Of a stretch of DNA of 64,000 nt, positions 43,539 through 53,895 are shown one piece after another. A program made the translations under genes and the position numbers. Position 1 is the stretch's first letter; each line of letters starts with the position of its first letter. The stretch covers positions 111,133,789 to 111,197,788 of the forward strand of contig NC_050101.1 in NCBI RefSeq assembly GCF_902167145.1, in the 5' to 3' direction. The DNA is from Zea mays (Eukaryota > Streptophyta > Magnoliopsida > Poales > Poaceae). The notes beneath the pieces are model-generated. The model had not been told where the DNA came from. It did no database searches and saw only the letters and a program-made list of their open reading frames with translations.

Positions 43539-46196
43539 ATGGAGGACCGTGAGTGGATGTACACGGGCCGTAGAGGAAGGAACGATGTCACCACTGAATG
43601 GATTAGAAAGACCGATGATTTCGTGGAACGGACATATGACGAAGCTGCTAAAGGAGCGAGTCTAGTCCCATACCCGTGCAGCAAATGTGCCAACCGGAAA
43701 AGAAAACCAAAGAAGGCCATGGTAGAACATATTTGGAAGAATGGATTTACGCCGGGCTATACTCGGTGGATATTTCATGGTGAAGCGCATCGTACGAGAG
43801 AGGAGGTGCTGAGACAACGTGTCGAGGATTATGACGCGGATGCGGGGGTAGCGGATGTGTTGAACGACTATCATGAGGCACAGTACACGGGAGGATGTAT
43901 GGATGACGAGCCAGAGCCGACTGCAAAGGCGTTCTACGACATGTTCGACGCGGCACAGAAGCCCCTTCACGGCCACACAAAGGTTTCTCAACTGGATGCC
44001 ATTGGGCGTGTAATGGCGTTCAAGTCGCAGTACAACATGAGTAGAGACGCATTCGATGGCTTGTTGACGGTTATTGGGAGCCTGCTTCCGGATGATCACG
44101 TTCTGCCAAAGAGCATGTACGAGGCACAGAAACTCCTTCGTGCACTCAAGATGACGTATGAGCAGATTCATGCTTGTCCGAAGGCTGCGTGCTATTTAGG
44201 AAAGAATACGCGAAGGAAAAGTACTGTCCCAAGTGTAAATCGTCTAGGTTCATGGAGGTAGACTCTGGTGATGGACAGAAGAGGCAGCTCGACATCCCCT
44301 TGACAATCCTACGACACCTTCCGTTCATACCGAGGATCCAGCGTCTGTACATGACAGAGGAATCCGCGAAACAGATGACATAGCACAAAAATGGGAAACA
44401 ATATAATTCTGACAAGATGGTGCACGCATCTGATGGTGAAGCATGGAAACACTTTGATGCTATTCCTCGTGAGAAAGCCGAAGAGGCTCGTAATGTACGT
44501 GTTGCGCTGGCCACAGATGGGTTCAATCCCTATGGAATGAGCGCTGCCCCGTACACATGTTGGCCCGTGTTTGTTATCCCAATCAATCTCCCCCTGGTGT
44601 GTGCTTTCAAAGGCATAATATATTCGTGTCGTTGATAATTCCCGGACACCCGGGGAATAAAATGGGCGTGTACATGGAGCCTTTGATCGATGAATTGGTA
44701 CGTGCCTGGGAGGAAGGGGTATGGACGTATGAACGAGCTACGAAGACAAACTTCAGAATGCATGTTTGGTACCAGTACTCCATGCATGACTTACCGACGT
44801 ATGGGCTATTCTGCGCCTGGTGTGTTCACGATAAGTTCCCATGCCTAGTTTGCAAGGAAGCTCTCAGGTTCATTTGGTTGAAAAAGGGTGGCAAATATTC
44901 GTCCTTCGATAAACATCGACAATTTCTCCCTCCTGACCATCCATTCCGCCTAGACATCAAGAACTTTACGAAAGGTGTCATAGTGACAGACCGCCCACCT
45001 GCAACGATGACTGGCACCGAAATTCGTCAACAGATAGATGGGATCGTGGCCAATACAGAAGGTGGTTTTGTGGGATATGGTGAGCAGAATATGTGGACAC
45101 ATAAGTCTGGCTTGACTCGGCTCTCCTATTACGACGACCTGCTCCTTCCACACAACATTGACATGATGCACACTGAAAATAATGTTATCGAGGCACTGTG
45201 GGCAACAATTATGGACATTCCTGATAAGTCAAAGGATAACGTAAAGGTAAGAGTGGATCTGGCAGCGTTATGTGATAGACCAAACCAAGAGATGAAGCCG
45301 CCAAGTGGTGGAAAGACATGGAGAAGGCCTAAGGCCGATTTTGTCCTAAGCAGGGCCAAAGAGATCCGTCTATGAACTCAATTTAGCGTCTTTTAACTTG
45401 CAAATACTTGCAGGGCCAAAGAGATCCGTCTATGAGTGCCGAGTTGAGACAAGTAGCCAACGACTTTGCTTATAGGGTCAAAAAATATTCTGGGTATGAC
45501 GTCAATGGATACCGTTTTCTCACAACAAACTACGACAAAAGTCGGCCCAATCGGAAAATAACGTGTTCTGGAGTCTTTATGTCCGGCCTTGACAATGTCG
45601 ATTATTTTGGACGAATCGAAGAAATATATGAGCTCAATTTTTATGGTTCCAAACCTCTTACTCCAGTGATATTCAATTGTCATTGGTTTGACCCTCAAGT
45701 GACAAGACGGATACATTCTAATCTTGGGATAGTCGAAATTCGACAAGATTCCACCTTACTAGGAGACGATGTCTATATCGTGGCCCAATAGGCCACACAA
45801 GTGTACTATCTCCCATATGCGTGCCAAACGAAAGAACATCTTAAGGGTTGGGATGTTGTGTATAAGGTATCGCCGCACGAGAGGTTACCTATTCCTAACG
45901 ATGAAGATTATAACTTAGACCCAGACACATATGATTGAGAGTTCTTCCAAGTAGATGGGCTAGAAGGGCGATTTGAGATAGACTTAACCGAAGCTATCGA
46001 AATGGACGTAGATATTGAAATGGTTGTTGATGAGGAGGATGATGAGGTGCAAAATGATAATGGCTTAGTAATTCTTGAAGGCAATGACATTAATGATGAA
46101 CTTGCGTCTTCCGATGATGTTGAGATTGAAATGGTTGATAGTGATGATGAGAGTTATGATCCGGCTAACCCCGACACATATGAAGATTATTTTTAA
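43539..46196 (+). pseudogene. TNP2-like (TNPD) CACTA transposase, internally deleted
   Basis: The start is MEDREWMYTGRRGRND, a transposase-associated domain with zinc-binding CSKCANRKRK (to about 43790). The Transposase_21 region follows (ACPKGC-type motif, KYCPKCKSSRFMEVD, IQRLYMTEESAKQM, DGFNPYGM, WCVHDKFPCLVC, HNIDMMHTENNVIEALW). Breaks: one base lost near 44191, TGG-to-TAG at 44381-44383, one C lost near 44590 and a TGA at 45373-45375. The end of Transposase_21 and the following DUF4218-type part are gone. The frame resumes at about 45411 with a DUF4216-type part (YFGRIEEIYELNFYG, FNCHWFDP) and an acidic tail to 46196, with further stops at 45789-45791 and about 45936. Dead gene; the family call is firm. 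Confidence 0.85.
45351..45435 (+). repeat. 25-bp direct repeat at the TNP2 deletion junction
   Basis: CAGGGCCAAAGAGATCCGTC and the next five bases occur at 45351-45375 and 45411-45435, offset exactly 60 bp. The second copy follows a normal intron-like 3' end (ACTTGCAG). The first sits at the end of the conserved transposase block. Confidence 0.85.
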
Positions 46197-46280
46197 CGTA
46201 ATGCTATATGACTTTTTATTTCGCACCTGTTTTTAAATATATCTTTTTATATGTGCTTATTTGTTTACTCTTAATTGCAG

Positions 46281-48304
46281 GTTTTTGGAGAAATATGGTG
46301 GGCGGTTGGCTGAGGAGGAGGAGCAGGACGGCGGACGAGGCAGAGCAAGACGAGTCACAACAGGCGGTGCAGCAGGACGACCTTGTCCAGCAGTAGGCGG
46401 TGCAGCTGGACGACGATGACCAGCAGCAGGACGACGATGAAGCTCAGCAGACCGCCTCAGGTTCTGGTGCCTCAGGTTCGAGGAGCATCTACCTGCGAGG
46501 TCCCGCGAGTCTCCCTCAGTGTCCTGTACTTCGGGACAGGCGGCCGCTGATTCGGCCGGATGGGGAGAGGCATGTAACTTTATGTTCTTCTTTCTTGTTC
46601 ATATTATGTGTTCAAAATCATAATATAAACTAATTATTTTTATTTATCACTTGGACAGGTCTTGGACGGTTGTGGATTATGATGGGGGTCATCGTCGCCT
46701 CCCCAATGGCATCCTCGGCCTGCTGTGCAGGGAACACTTCCCTGGACTGGTTGAGTATGCTGGAGTGACGGGCCCAGCCTACACCTTCGACCACTACGCC
46801 GTCGCCCCCAATGCAGTAGACCGGGACGGCCGGAAATTCAATAACAAGGCGGAGTGGGTGAAGCAAGAGCTGTGGGTAAGTCTTAGTATACTGTAAAATA
46901 TGTCGCATTTGTTGCAAATTCTTGAAATAATGTATGGATACATCTTTTTTGTATGCAGGATTTCTTTAGATGCGAGGCTGGATACGAGGCTAGGGCGGAT
47001 GTGGTGGCCACCACGAGCTGTAAGAAGCTCGTCGTGGACATGCACTATGAGGCCCAAATCTAGGCCATCGTCAGCTACCATGGCTTCGTCCTTGGGGAGA
47101 AGGTGACCAAGCAGCAAGCCCGAACCATGTCGTTGACCAGGGACCAGTACCTGCAGGTAAAGTCATGCATGTTTGGTACCATTACTCCATGCATGAATTT
47201 TATTTTATCTTCTAATATGCACTTTACGTGTTTACTTTGTAGATGATTCCACATTGGTGCGCCGCACATCCTCTGTGCTGGGAGCAGATGGTGGATAGGT
47301 GGTGTTCGGCTGAGTGGGACGAGGCGCACAACGCTAGCCGAGAACGACGTATGATGATGCAAGGTCCCTCCCACCACCAAGGCAGCCGGAGCCTGGGCCA
47401 ATATGCAGAAGCATGGGTAAGCCCTCTTTTTTATTTAGGTATATAACACTGGATTAGATATTATTTCTAACTATCTCGTTGGTTTTATTGTAGTCGGCGT
47501 CACATGGTGGCCGGCCTTGCTCCATCTTCTCGGCCTATGCTATGGCCCATAAGGGCAAGGCAACGTCTGACGTCACCTACAACCCAGATGACGGGCCCGA
47601 GGCCTACACCAACCCTGCCATCTACAACCGCCTTCATGACTACACCGCCATGGCGCAGGAGGTCCATGGCCCAGAATATGATCCGAGCACCGAGCAGATC
47701 GACCCCGATGTGCTCATGAGGGTCGGAGGAGGCAAGAGACATGGGTGGTACTGGATTGCCGATGGGGCAATCGACTCGTCCTCCACTCGCACTCTGTCTT
47801 AGGTGCGAGCAAGGAGCACGGGCTCGAGTCCAGCCATACAACCTCGGCACGACACCTCACAACATCGCATACAACAACTCGAGGTTAGTGCTTCTGTAAC
47901 TCGTCCTTCCTTGAGTTATATACCTTCTCTTTGAGTTACTATAACGTTGGCTTGTAATATTACAGACCCAACTAGAAGAAGAGAGGAGGGAATGTCAAGA
48001 GATGGAGGCAAGGATAATGGAGGAGCGGGAGGCGGCTGATCAGAGGATGGCGAAGATGTTCCAGTACATGCAGAGCCTTGGCGCCGCACAGGGTTTCGCT
48101 CCGCCACCTCCATTGTTCCCTGCAGTTGACCCTGCTCTGTTCCATACTCCTATGAGTATCAAAATTGTAGTTACATGTTGGTAATGCATCTGGTATAACA
48201 CATGCAATCTCTTCTCTGTGCAGGGCCAATCTGGGGCGGCATCCAACAACCCTCATGAAGGGTATAGCCCAACGCAGCACCAGTCCAACCGCCCACCTCC
48301 ATGA
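46281..48304 (+). pseudogene. TNPA-like (Ptta/En/Spm) protein gene of the CACTA element, multi-exon
   Basis: Exon-like blocks at about 46281-46575, 46660-46876, 46959-47156, 47242-47416, 47494-47884, 47966-48155 and 48223-48304, separated by short AT-rich introns with GTAAG and TGCAG/TATTGTAG ends. The first block starts near MVGGWLRRRSRTADE and is Gln/Asp-rich. The conserved core includes LPNGILGLLCREHFPG, FNNKAEWVKQELW, WEQMVDRWCSAEWDEAHNAS and DPDVLMRVGGGKRHG. A coiled coil (EEERRECQEMEARIMEERE) and a Pro-rich end follow. TNPA-type proteins bind the subterminal repeats and assist excision. In-frame TAG codons near 46394, 47062 and 47800 all sit where CAG is expected, so it is a pseudogene. 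Exact exon ends are approximate. Confidence 0.75.
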
Positions 48305-48579
48305 GAGTTATGTTTTTAGTGTTTCGAACACAAAACTTATGTTGAATACTTGTCAGAGCTTGTGAACTTGTGTTGATACTTCTGAACTTCTGTTAATACT
48401 GTTTGTGTTGAGAACCTCTCAACTTATGTTGAATACTTATGTCAGAATTTGTGTTAAAACTGTTTGTGTTGGCTATATATGTCTGTGATGATCTGTGATG
48501 TATATTTGTGATATCTGTGAAATATCTTTTGTTTGTTTGGATGGAATAGGGAAAACAAATAAAAAATGTGTGTACTGGT

Positions 48580-49060
48580 CATTTTGCCGAGTGTAACACT
48601 CGGCAAAGAGGTGCTTTGCCGAGTGTCAGGACCATAGCACTCGACAAAGAACCAAGACTTGGGCACCGGTATAGGTTCTTTGTCGAGTGTAATGGCTTTG
48701 GCACTCGACAAAGAAGCACGCTTTGCTGAGTGCCATAACAAGCACTCGGCAAAGTACCTGACACGGGGACCCCTCATGCAGATTCTTTGCCAAGTGCTGT
48801 CAGGCAGACACTCGGCAAAGGTAACTCCTTTGCCGAGTGTCACCTGGGACACTCGGCAAAGACACCGACTCCGTCACTCGGCGCTGTAACGGCTGCTTTT
48901 CTTTGCCGAGTGCCTGAGAAAAAGTACTCGGCAAACAAGGCTTTGCCGATGCACTGTGTGCCGAGCCCTCTTTGCCGAGTGCTACACTCGGCAAAGTCAT
49001 TGCCGAGTGTTTTTAAGGCTTTGCCGAGTGCTTCAGGCACTTGGCAAAGTCGTCGATTCC
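48580..49060. repeat. Right subterminal repeat array of the CACTA element
   Basis: Fifteen or more TTTGCCGAGTG / ACTCGGCAAAG motifs in both orientations up to the terminal inverted repeat. The preceding about 270 bp (48305-48579) are AT-rich, with repeated CTTATGTTGAATACTTGT-like units and no gene. Confidence 0.88.
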
Positions 49061-49067
49061 GGTAGAG

Positions 49068-49410
49068 AGAGTTATGTTTGACAAAAGAAAACTTTACAAT
49101 ACAGCCTTGGATGCACAATAAAGCTCCACACAGCTCAATGCATATAGTGTGTGTAGATGGGCTTGCCCAGTATGAGACCACTCACCTTACTCATCCTATA
49201 AATAGTGCATATATATAATTTTTGTTTCTCTATTTAATTTGATTCAAGACTCATTATCATTTGACAAACCAATGTAATTTTATAGCCTCTTGTGATAGGA
49301 GTTTTTTTTACATTATTGAGATCTTTCAAGGATTGAGGCACTTCAACAATCCTAAGTGACACCGTGAGCCACCAAATAAATGAGCTTGTTCAGATTCCAT
49401 TCACCATTAG
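49068..49410. other. Spacer right of the CACTA element
   Basis: AT-rich. A CCTATAAATAG at 49195-49205 resembles a TATA box, but no gene follows that I can support. Confidence 0.35.
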
Positions 49411-49809
49411 TGCAACATGTCTTACTTCAACAATATCATACAATAAACATGTCTACTCGTAGGTACATCTATATTATAACATATCATGGACCCAATTAAA
49501 GTGTCTGTGATGCCTTTCTAAAATCGGGCCAGGGTGTTGGTAACTGATCAAAAGCATTTAATCACTCCCATTCTTTAATACATTCAACATCCACCTTGTC
49601 CTTCTCGTTCTTGTGTGAAATGCACGAGTTGGATGGTGAATTTATTCAACAATGGGAGAGTGATTAATTTCTCTTGATCAGTTACCAACACCTCGACCCA
49701 ATTTTCGGAAGTCACCCCAGACACTTTAATTTTGCCATTCATATGTTGTAATATAGGCATGCCTACGATGGAGACATATTTGTTGTATGGATTCTGTTTG
49801 ACATGCTAA
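49411..49809. repeat. Foldback of about 400 bp (180-bp arms)
   Basis: 49411-49593 is the inverted partner of 49631-49809. The paired landmarks are GGTGTTGGTAACTGATCAA / TTGATCAGTTACCAACACC, AATTAAAGTGTCTG / CAGACACTTTAATT and ATTCAACATCCA / TGGATGGTGAAT. Identity is about 75-80% by eye and the loop is about 37 bp. No target duplication was identified. Confidence 0.8.
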
Positions 49810-49849
49810 GACACAATTCATTGGTATTCTTCAAGCCATACTCCTTGAT

Positions 49850-50119
49850 ATGACCATACCGACCAACATGCCAGCATCAGCAACCTTGTCGACCAATCCG
49901 GTAATCTCACTGAACTATACGCCAACCAAAGCCCTTACTGGACCAATCACTCGTAGCCGAGCGAAGAAGATACAACAAAAGGTGCACACGTTACTTTATA
50001 AATTTCAATTAAATACTAATGAGGACTTTATGCTACCTAAATCATGTATGTTGATGTTGCTTAGGTACACCAAAGAAGGGCAAAATTGGTTGTTTGAGGA
50101 TGTAAACGAATTTAAATGA
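49850..50119 (+). pseudogene. Retroelement polyprotein C-terminal remnant
   Basis: An 89-codon frame containing TGPITRSRAKKIQQKVHTLL and MLPKSCMLMLLRYTKEG. The (T/G)PxTRxRAK motif followed by a short Leu-rich helix is seen near the C-terminus of several plant LTR-retrotransposon polyproteins. Nothing else of the element is present. Recognition is by motif only. Confidence 0.5.
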
Positions 50120-50660
50120 AAAACTTGTCAACTGTAAAGTTTTATAACTTTTAGAGTTACAAGTTTTATTTTGGGTTTTTTCCATTCTAGGTTGTTTGCA
50201 AAATTTGAATTTTAAAATTTATAAAATTCAGATGCAATTTTGAGAGCCCAAATGATTTCAAATGAAAATGTTAAAACTACAAAGTTTTATAACTTTTAGA
50301 GGTCTGCAACTTATATTTTGATGATTTTTCCGAACGAGGTCATTTGAAAAACAAAAAAAAACGATTTCAAATTATTTCTACCAGCTGATTTTAAAGAAAA
50401 CCATCAGAGAAATTGTGCATTTTTACTAGTGGTTTTAAGAATCTACCAGTGAAAATATGGTTTCTACTATGGTTTTCTTAATAAAATCGCTAGTAAAAAT
50501 GCACAATTTCTACTAGCGGTTTTGAAAAGAAAACCACTATTAAAAACGTGTGGTGGTTCCTTAGGTCGGACTGACCATTTTATTTCACTGACGTTCGATA
50601 ACTAAACCGACCGTAAGAATTATACCTGCCGCGGATAAAGAGTTTGTTTATACCAGTAGA
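50120..50660. mobile_element. CACTA-type right-end remnant
   Basis: It contains TACAAAGTTTTATAACTTTTAG-like units and then CTAGTGGTTTT / AAAACCACTA(T)TAAAAA-type motifs in both orientations (50428-50545). It ends TACCAGTAGAG near 50651-50661, i.e. CTCTACTGGTA when read inward. Dense inverted short motifs before a CACTA-like end are typical of this class. The left end is not visible. Confidence 0.45.
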
Positions 50661-51207
50661 GTTAGACGACAGAACCCCCTAACCACAGCATGACATAATC
50701 TAACCCATTGCGAGCATCGGTGTGACAACCTTTTCTATACATGCTTCATCCATATTTTCCAATAATTAACGATGAGCGTGATAGATTCTTGGAAGAAACT
50801 TCAGTCTTGCCTTTTTAAACTTAAACAAATTAAAACCCTAATCAGAGCGGCCAAAATGTTGCAGGCAGGCGAACTAAGCAGCCGTGCGAATGAGGCCGTT
50901 CGAAGCAAGACCTCATCACAGTCATCATCGCGTGTATACCCAGTGTGTGGTTGATGGCGCATAGCGGATCTCGTGTTGTGTGTCCAATTTATTTTTTAGG
51001 AGCGACTGGTCGATGGGACAAAAAGGGATCAATTCATGGATAGAATAATTTTGAATTTGTCCCGAAAATATTAACGGTCAAATTTGTATGCACCTTATAA
51101 TCTGGGTAAACACTATCTAGTCTAGGGTTCTGGAACATGTGAGAGAGCTAGCTAGCTTGTAAGATCGTACAAGTACTTACACTAACAGAAAAAGGATACA
51201 AATTTAA
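50661..51207. other. Unassigned spacer
   Basis: No feature I can support. A 60-codon frame at 50772-50954 shows no family motif. The final TAA (51205-51207) may be the target duplication of the next element. Confidence 0.35.
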
Positions 51208-51262
51208 GACTGTGTGCAGCGGTTCCCTGAATTTCTCCCCAAGCTATATCTCACTTTTGCCC
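51208..51262 (+). mobile_element. PIF/Harbinger-like terminal inverted repeat (left end)
   Basis: GACTGTGTGCAGCGGTTCCC, then TGAATTTCTCCCC and CTATATCTCAC, closely follow the inward-read right end of the Harbinger element at 40126 (GACTAGCTTCAACGGTTCCC, TAAATTTCTCCCC, CTATATCCCAC). A TAA precedes it. I see no matching right end in the window; it may lie beyond 64000 or be lost. Confidence 0.6.
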
Positions 51263-52308
51263 TACCTCGTTAATATTTAGGGTTTTTTTACATTCGCGAC
51301 CCTAGTTGAGGTGCACACCTCATTTATATACCCGTTTTTTGTTGATACTCAGTTTTGGCGTCAAGATCGAAAGTTTCCTCGATTTGGTGCTCGGACGCCG
51401 TCTCTGTGAAAGAACGGGAGTGAAGGCCGTAACTGACAAGGGGAGCCCACAACCTATTGACATGTGGGCCCCTGTTCATCCCCTTAGAAGGGATTTTCCC
51501 CAATCGATTGAATTGACCAGATAGTTGAGCCCGTTCACCACCGCCCACGGCCACTCGTCCACCACCTACGACCACTCGTCCGCCGTCGTAGACTGCCGGA
51601 GTCCCGCCGCCGCAGACCGCCCACCGCCGGATCTGGAGGAGCCGGGCTTGACCAGGGTCAGGAGGACGCCGCGGCGCACACTGTGGAGGAGGAGCCGCAA
51701 GTAGCAGCCGCGCTCCCAGAGGGCACAACCTGCTCCTACGCGGGCCTCCCAGGTCCAGCGCGCGTCTCTGGCTAGCCGCTCTCCCCACTCTAGCGCCGGA
51801 TTTGCAGCTCCAGCGTGTCTCCAGCTCCAGCGCGCCTCCAGGTCCCCTCCAGGGCGCCTCCGGTCTCCCCACTCCATTGTGCCTTGGCTCCCCGCTCTCC
51901 TCACTTCAGCGCGTGGCTCTAGCTCTCTTCAAGAAGGTGAGGCTCTAATTGACAGGGGCATTGTGGCTATGGTCCTGATGAATTGTGGAGTAGATAGTGC
52001 GGCTCTCTGATCCATATGGAGTAGCCGAGTAGATAGTGTGGCTCTGGTCCATGTCACTTTCTTGATTGTAGTATTTAATTAGGATGTGTAGTTATTTCAT
52101 CCCTATTTAATATGGCTTCAGTGCCTCGGATTCCTAGTTAGTGCTGCTCCACTGCTAGTAGTGCTCCACGTGCTCGAATTGTACCTATTTGTTTAAGTAG
52201 GTAGTGGAGGCTCCTTTGTTTGTACTTTTTGTCTTGTATTGTTTGTAATTTGTGCTTGAGACAAATGCTCTAATTACTAACAATTATCTCTTTTTTTGTC
52301 AACTAGGA
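51263..52308 (+). other. GC-rich leader-like region and intron-like sequence
   Basis: 51535-51930 is GC-rich with CCACCGCC/CCAGCGCG motifs and resembles a 5' UTR. 51940-52300 is AT-rich and ends with a T-rich tract and CAACTAG directly before the open frame at 52309. No protein can be named in it. Confidence 0.4.
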
Positions 52309-52800
52309 TGAATTCAGACACTCATGTGGAAGCTCTTGAGGATGATGTCCTTAATAATGCTCATGAAGATGAGAGAATGTTTCCAGAGTTTATTGAAAAT
52401 GGTCATGCACGTGGGTATGACATGCTTGCACAATTTGAGGATAGCGATGATGAAGAGAGGGAGGAGAACCATACCATGGGTGTGCCCAATGATGTAGAAG
52501 ATGAGGATAGACTGATTGTTGATTGGGATAGAGAAATCTAAGTCTAGAAGAAGGCAATACTTTTCCAACCATGAGAGATTGCAGGAATGCACTCGCAACC
52601 TATTACATCAAAGGGGAATACGACTTTATCATTGATAAGAGTTCGCCCAAGAGATACACTGTGCATTGTTGGTTTGAGTGGTGTAAGTGGAGGATGCATG
52701 CCTCCACTATGAGGAATAGCACAATTGTTCAAGTTAAGGTCAACCCTTTTTCGCACACATGCCCAAGTGCCGAAAGAAAAGTGACAATTTTGGTACAATT
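52309..52800 (+). pseudogene. MULE (mudrA-like) transposase N-terminal fragment
   Basis: The first part (52309-52541) is acidic: MNSDTHVEALEDDVLNN, then FEDSDDEEREEN. A one-base frame change near 52535 leads into the MuDR N-terminal domain: FPTMRDCRNALATYYIKGEY, VHCWFEWCKWRMHAS and VKVNPFSHTCPS, a Cys/His zinc-binding DNA-binding region. The frame ends soon after, and the central DDE domain and zinc knuckle are absent. Only the first part of a Mutator-like transposase gene remains. 52820-52970 is AT-rich without features. Confidence 0.72.
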
Positions 52801-52974
52801 TTCTGTATATGTTATTTAATTTATTATATCTACTTACATATAAATTTTAATTAATTTTTTGAACTATGTTTTTTGCACTTACAGTTCAAATTCAAGTTTG
52901 TTTATTTGATTCAAAATAAAATAACTGGTCCATTAAAGTGTAATTACATATGACCTCGCCTAATAGAAACAAAG

Positions 52975-53100
52975 CGAAGTGTAGTGTGGTGTTGTGGTTG
53001 CTCATTGGCTTGCAAGAGGAGGTGTCGGGTTCGATCCCCTTTGACGCATTGAGGGGATGGTTTTGCTCCTTTTTTCTGCTTCCACGGTTGGTTTAGGCTC
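52975..53100 (+). mobile_element. tRNA-derived SINE-like sequence
   Basis: GTGTGGTGTTGTGGTTGCTC is followed about 30 bp later by GGGTTCGATCCCC, which matches an RNA polymerase III B box. A T-rich end (CTCTTTTTTTCTC, 53097-53109) follows. This resembles Au-type plant SINEs. The spacing and T-rich end support a SINE; target duplications were not found. Confidence 0.4.
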
Positions 53101-53703
53101 TTTTTTTCTCTATTTTTGAAGCCAGCGTCCAACAGATTTGCTGCTTGCAACCATAGTTTGTCGCAAAGAAAAGCACAACAATGAAAACCATAAAAGCAAA
53201 GAGGGCCCTAGTCTGATCCATAATCTTACCCAAATTTTCAGTTACTTTGCCTAAATTGTCACTTATTTTGACCAAATTTTCATTTATTTTCTTCAATTCG
53301 ACACCCAGTTTATCCCGATTCAAAATCAAATCCCTCGTAGTTGCCAACATCTCTCCCTTGAGCTGCTCTTCAACCCTGTCCCTTCCACCATCTTTACATA
53401 ATCATCCATCCACATGAAAAAGTTACAATTTTCTTGTACCTAAACAAGTAAACAAAAAAGATGAGAAACAAAACATCACATCGACAATAATTGGGAAAAA
53501 AGATGGGAATGAAAACAACCTTTCTAGGGTGTGGCTTGCTTTCGCACCTAGCAAACTCACAACCATAGTTCCCGTTCTCCCTTTTTTGATGTGCGTCTAA
53601 TGAGGGGCTCACACCGATCACACTTAGGGCAACGAATCAATGGCACCGACCCATACTTGGGCCACCCTTCTCCACCGTCGGCAGAGCTGCTCGCTCGTGA
53701 CAT
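53093..53703 (-). pseudogene. GRF-type zinc-finger, coiled-coil, single-membrane-segment protein (frameshifted)
   Basis: Exon 1 (53703 to about 53522) begins MSRASSSADGGEG and has IRCPKCDRCEPLIRR, then NGNYGCEFARCES, as in small plant GRF-type zinc-finger proteins. A frame change in the AAAAAAGGG run near 53583 breaks it. A donor after AGAAAG (about 53522) and an AG near 53394 join in phase to exon 2. Exon 2 has a heptad-like segment (LGVELKKINENLVKI, DNLGKVTENLGKIMD) and a hydrophobic helix (ALFAFMVFIVVLFF), then a short basic tail ending at 53093. Such proteins are numerous in grass genomes, often near transposons, and their role is not established. Confidence 0.55.
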
Positions 53704-53739
53704 TCCGCAAAAACTTACACACACATTCACTGAACAATT

Positions 53740-53875
53740 TAGGAGGGTCTGGACCTGTACAAGTTTCATACATTGCAAAGACATAAATTGCAAAGATATT
53801 TTAGAGGGTTTGGATATTGCAAAGACATTTTAGAGGGTCTGGACCTGTACAACATAAATTGCAAAGACTAAGCTC
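53740..53875. repeat. Irregular tandem repeats
   Basis: AGGGTCTGGACCTGTACAA (two copies), ATTGCAAAGACATAAATTGC-type units and TTTTAGAGGG(T/C)(T/C)TGGA recur three or four times in 130 bp. They could lie in the promoter of the minus-strand zinc-finger ORF. Confidence 0.65.
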
Positions 53876-53895
53876 TACTGAAATTGATGGATAAC

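Larger units (their letters stand above)
41113..49067 (+). mobile_element. CACTA (En/Spm-type) transposon, 7.96 kb, decayed
   Basis: The left end is CACTACCGGAATC. The reverse complement of the right end is CTCTACCGGAATC, one mismatch. The 3-bp target duplication AGA is present on both sides (41110-41112 and 49068-49070). Both subterminal zones are packed with TTTGCCGAGTG and its reverse complement. It encodes a TNP2-like transposase and a TNPA-like protein on the plus strand. Both are broken, so the element is non-autonomous, and the altered right terminus would further impair mobility. Confidence 0.9.

Noticed and set aside
44174..44635. Separate small genes within the TNP2 region
   Set aside because: These frames are consecutive pieces of one transposase gene separated by single-base losses and a TGG-to-TAG change.
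50772..50954. 60-codon plus-strand ORF
   Set aside because: Low-complexity, no family motif, no support from neighbours.
52944..53150. 68-codon minus-strand ORF overlapping the zinc-finger gene end
   Set aside because: It overlaps the SINE-like segment and the real exon in another frame; chance frame.
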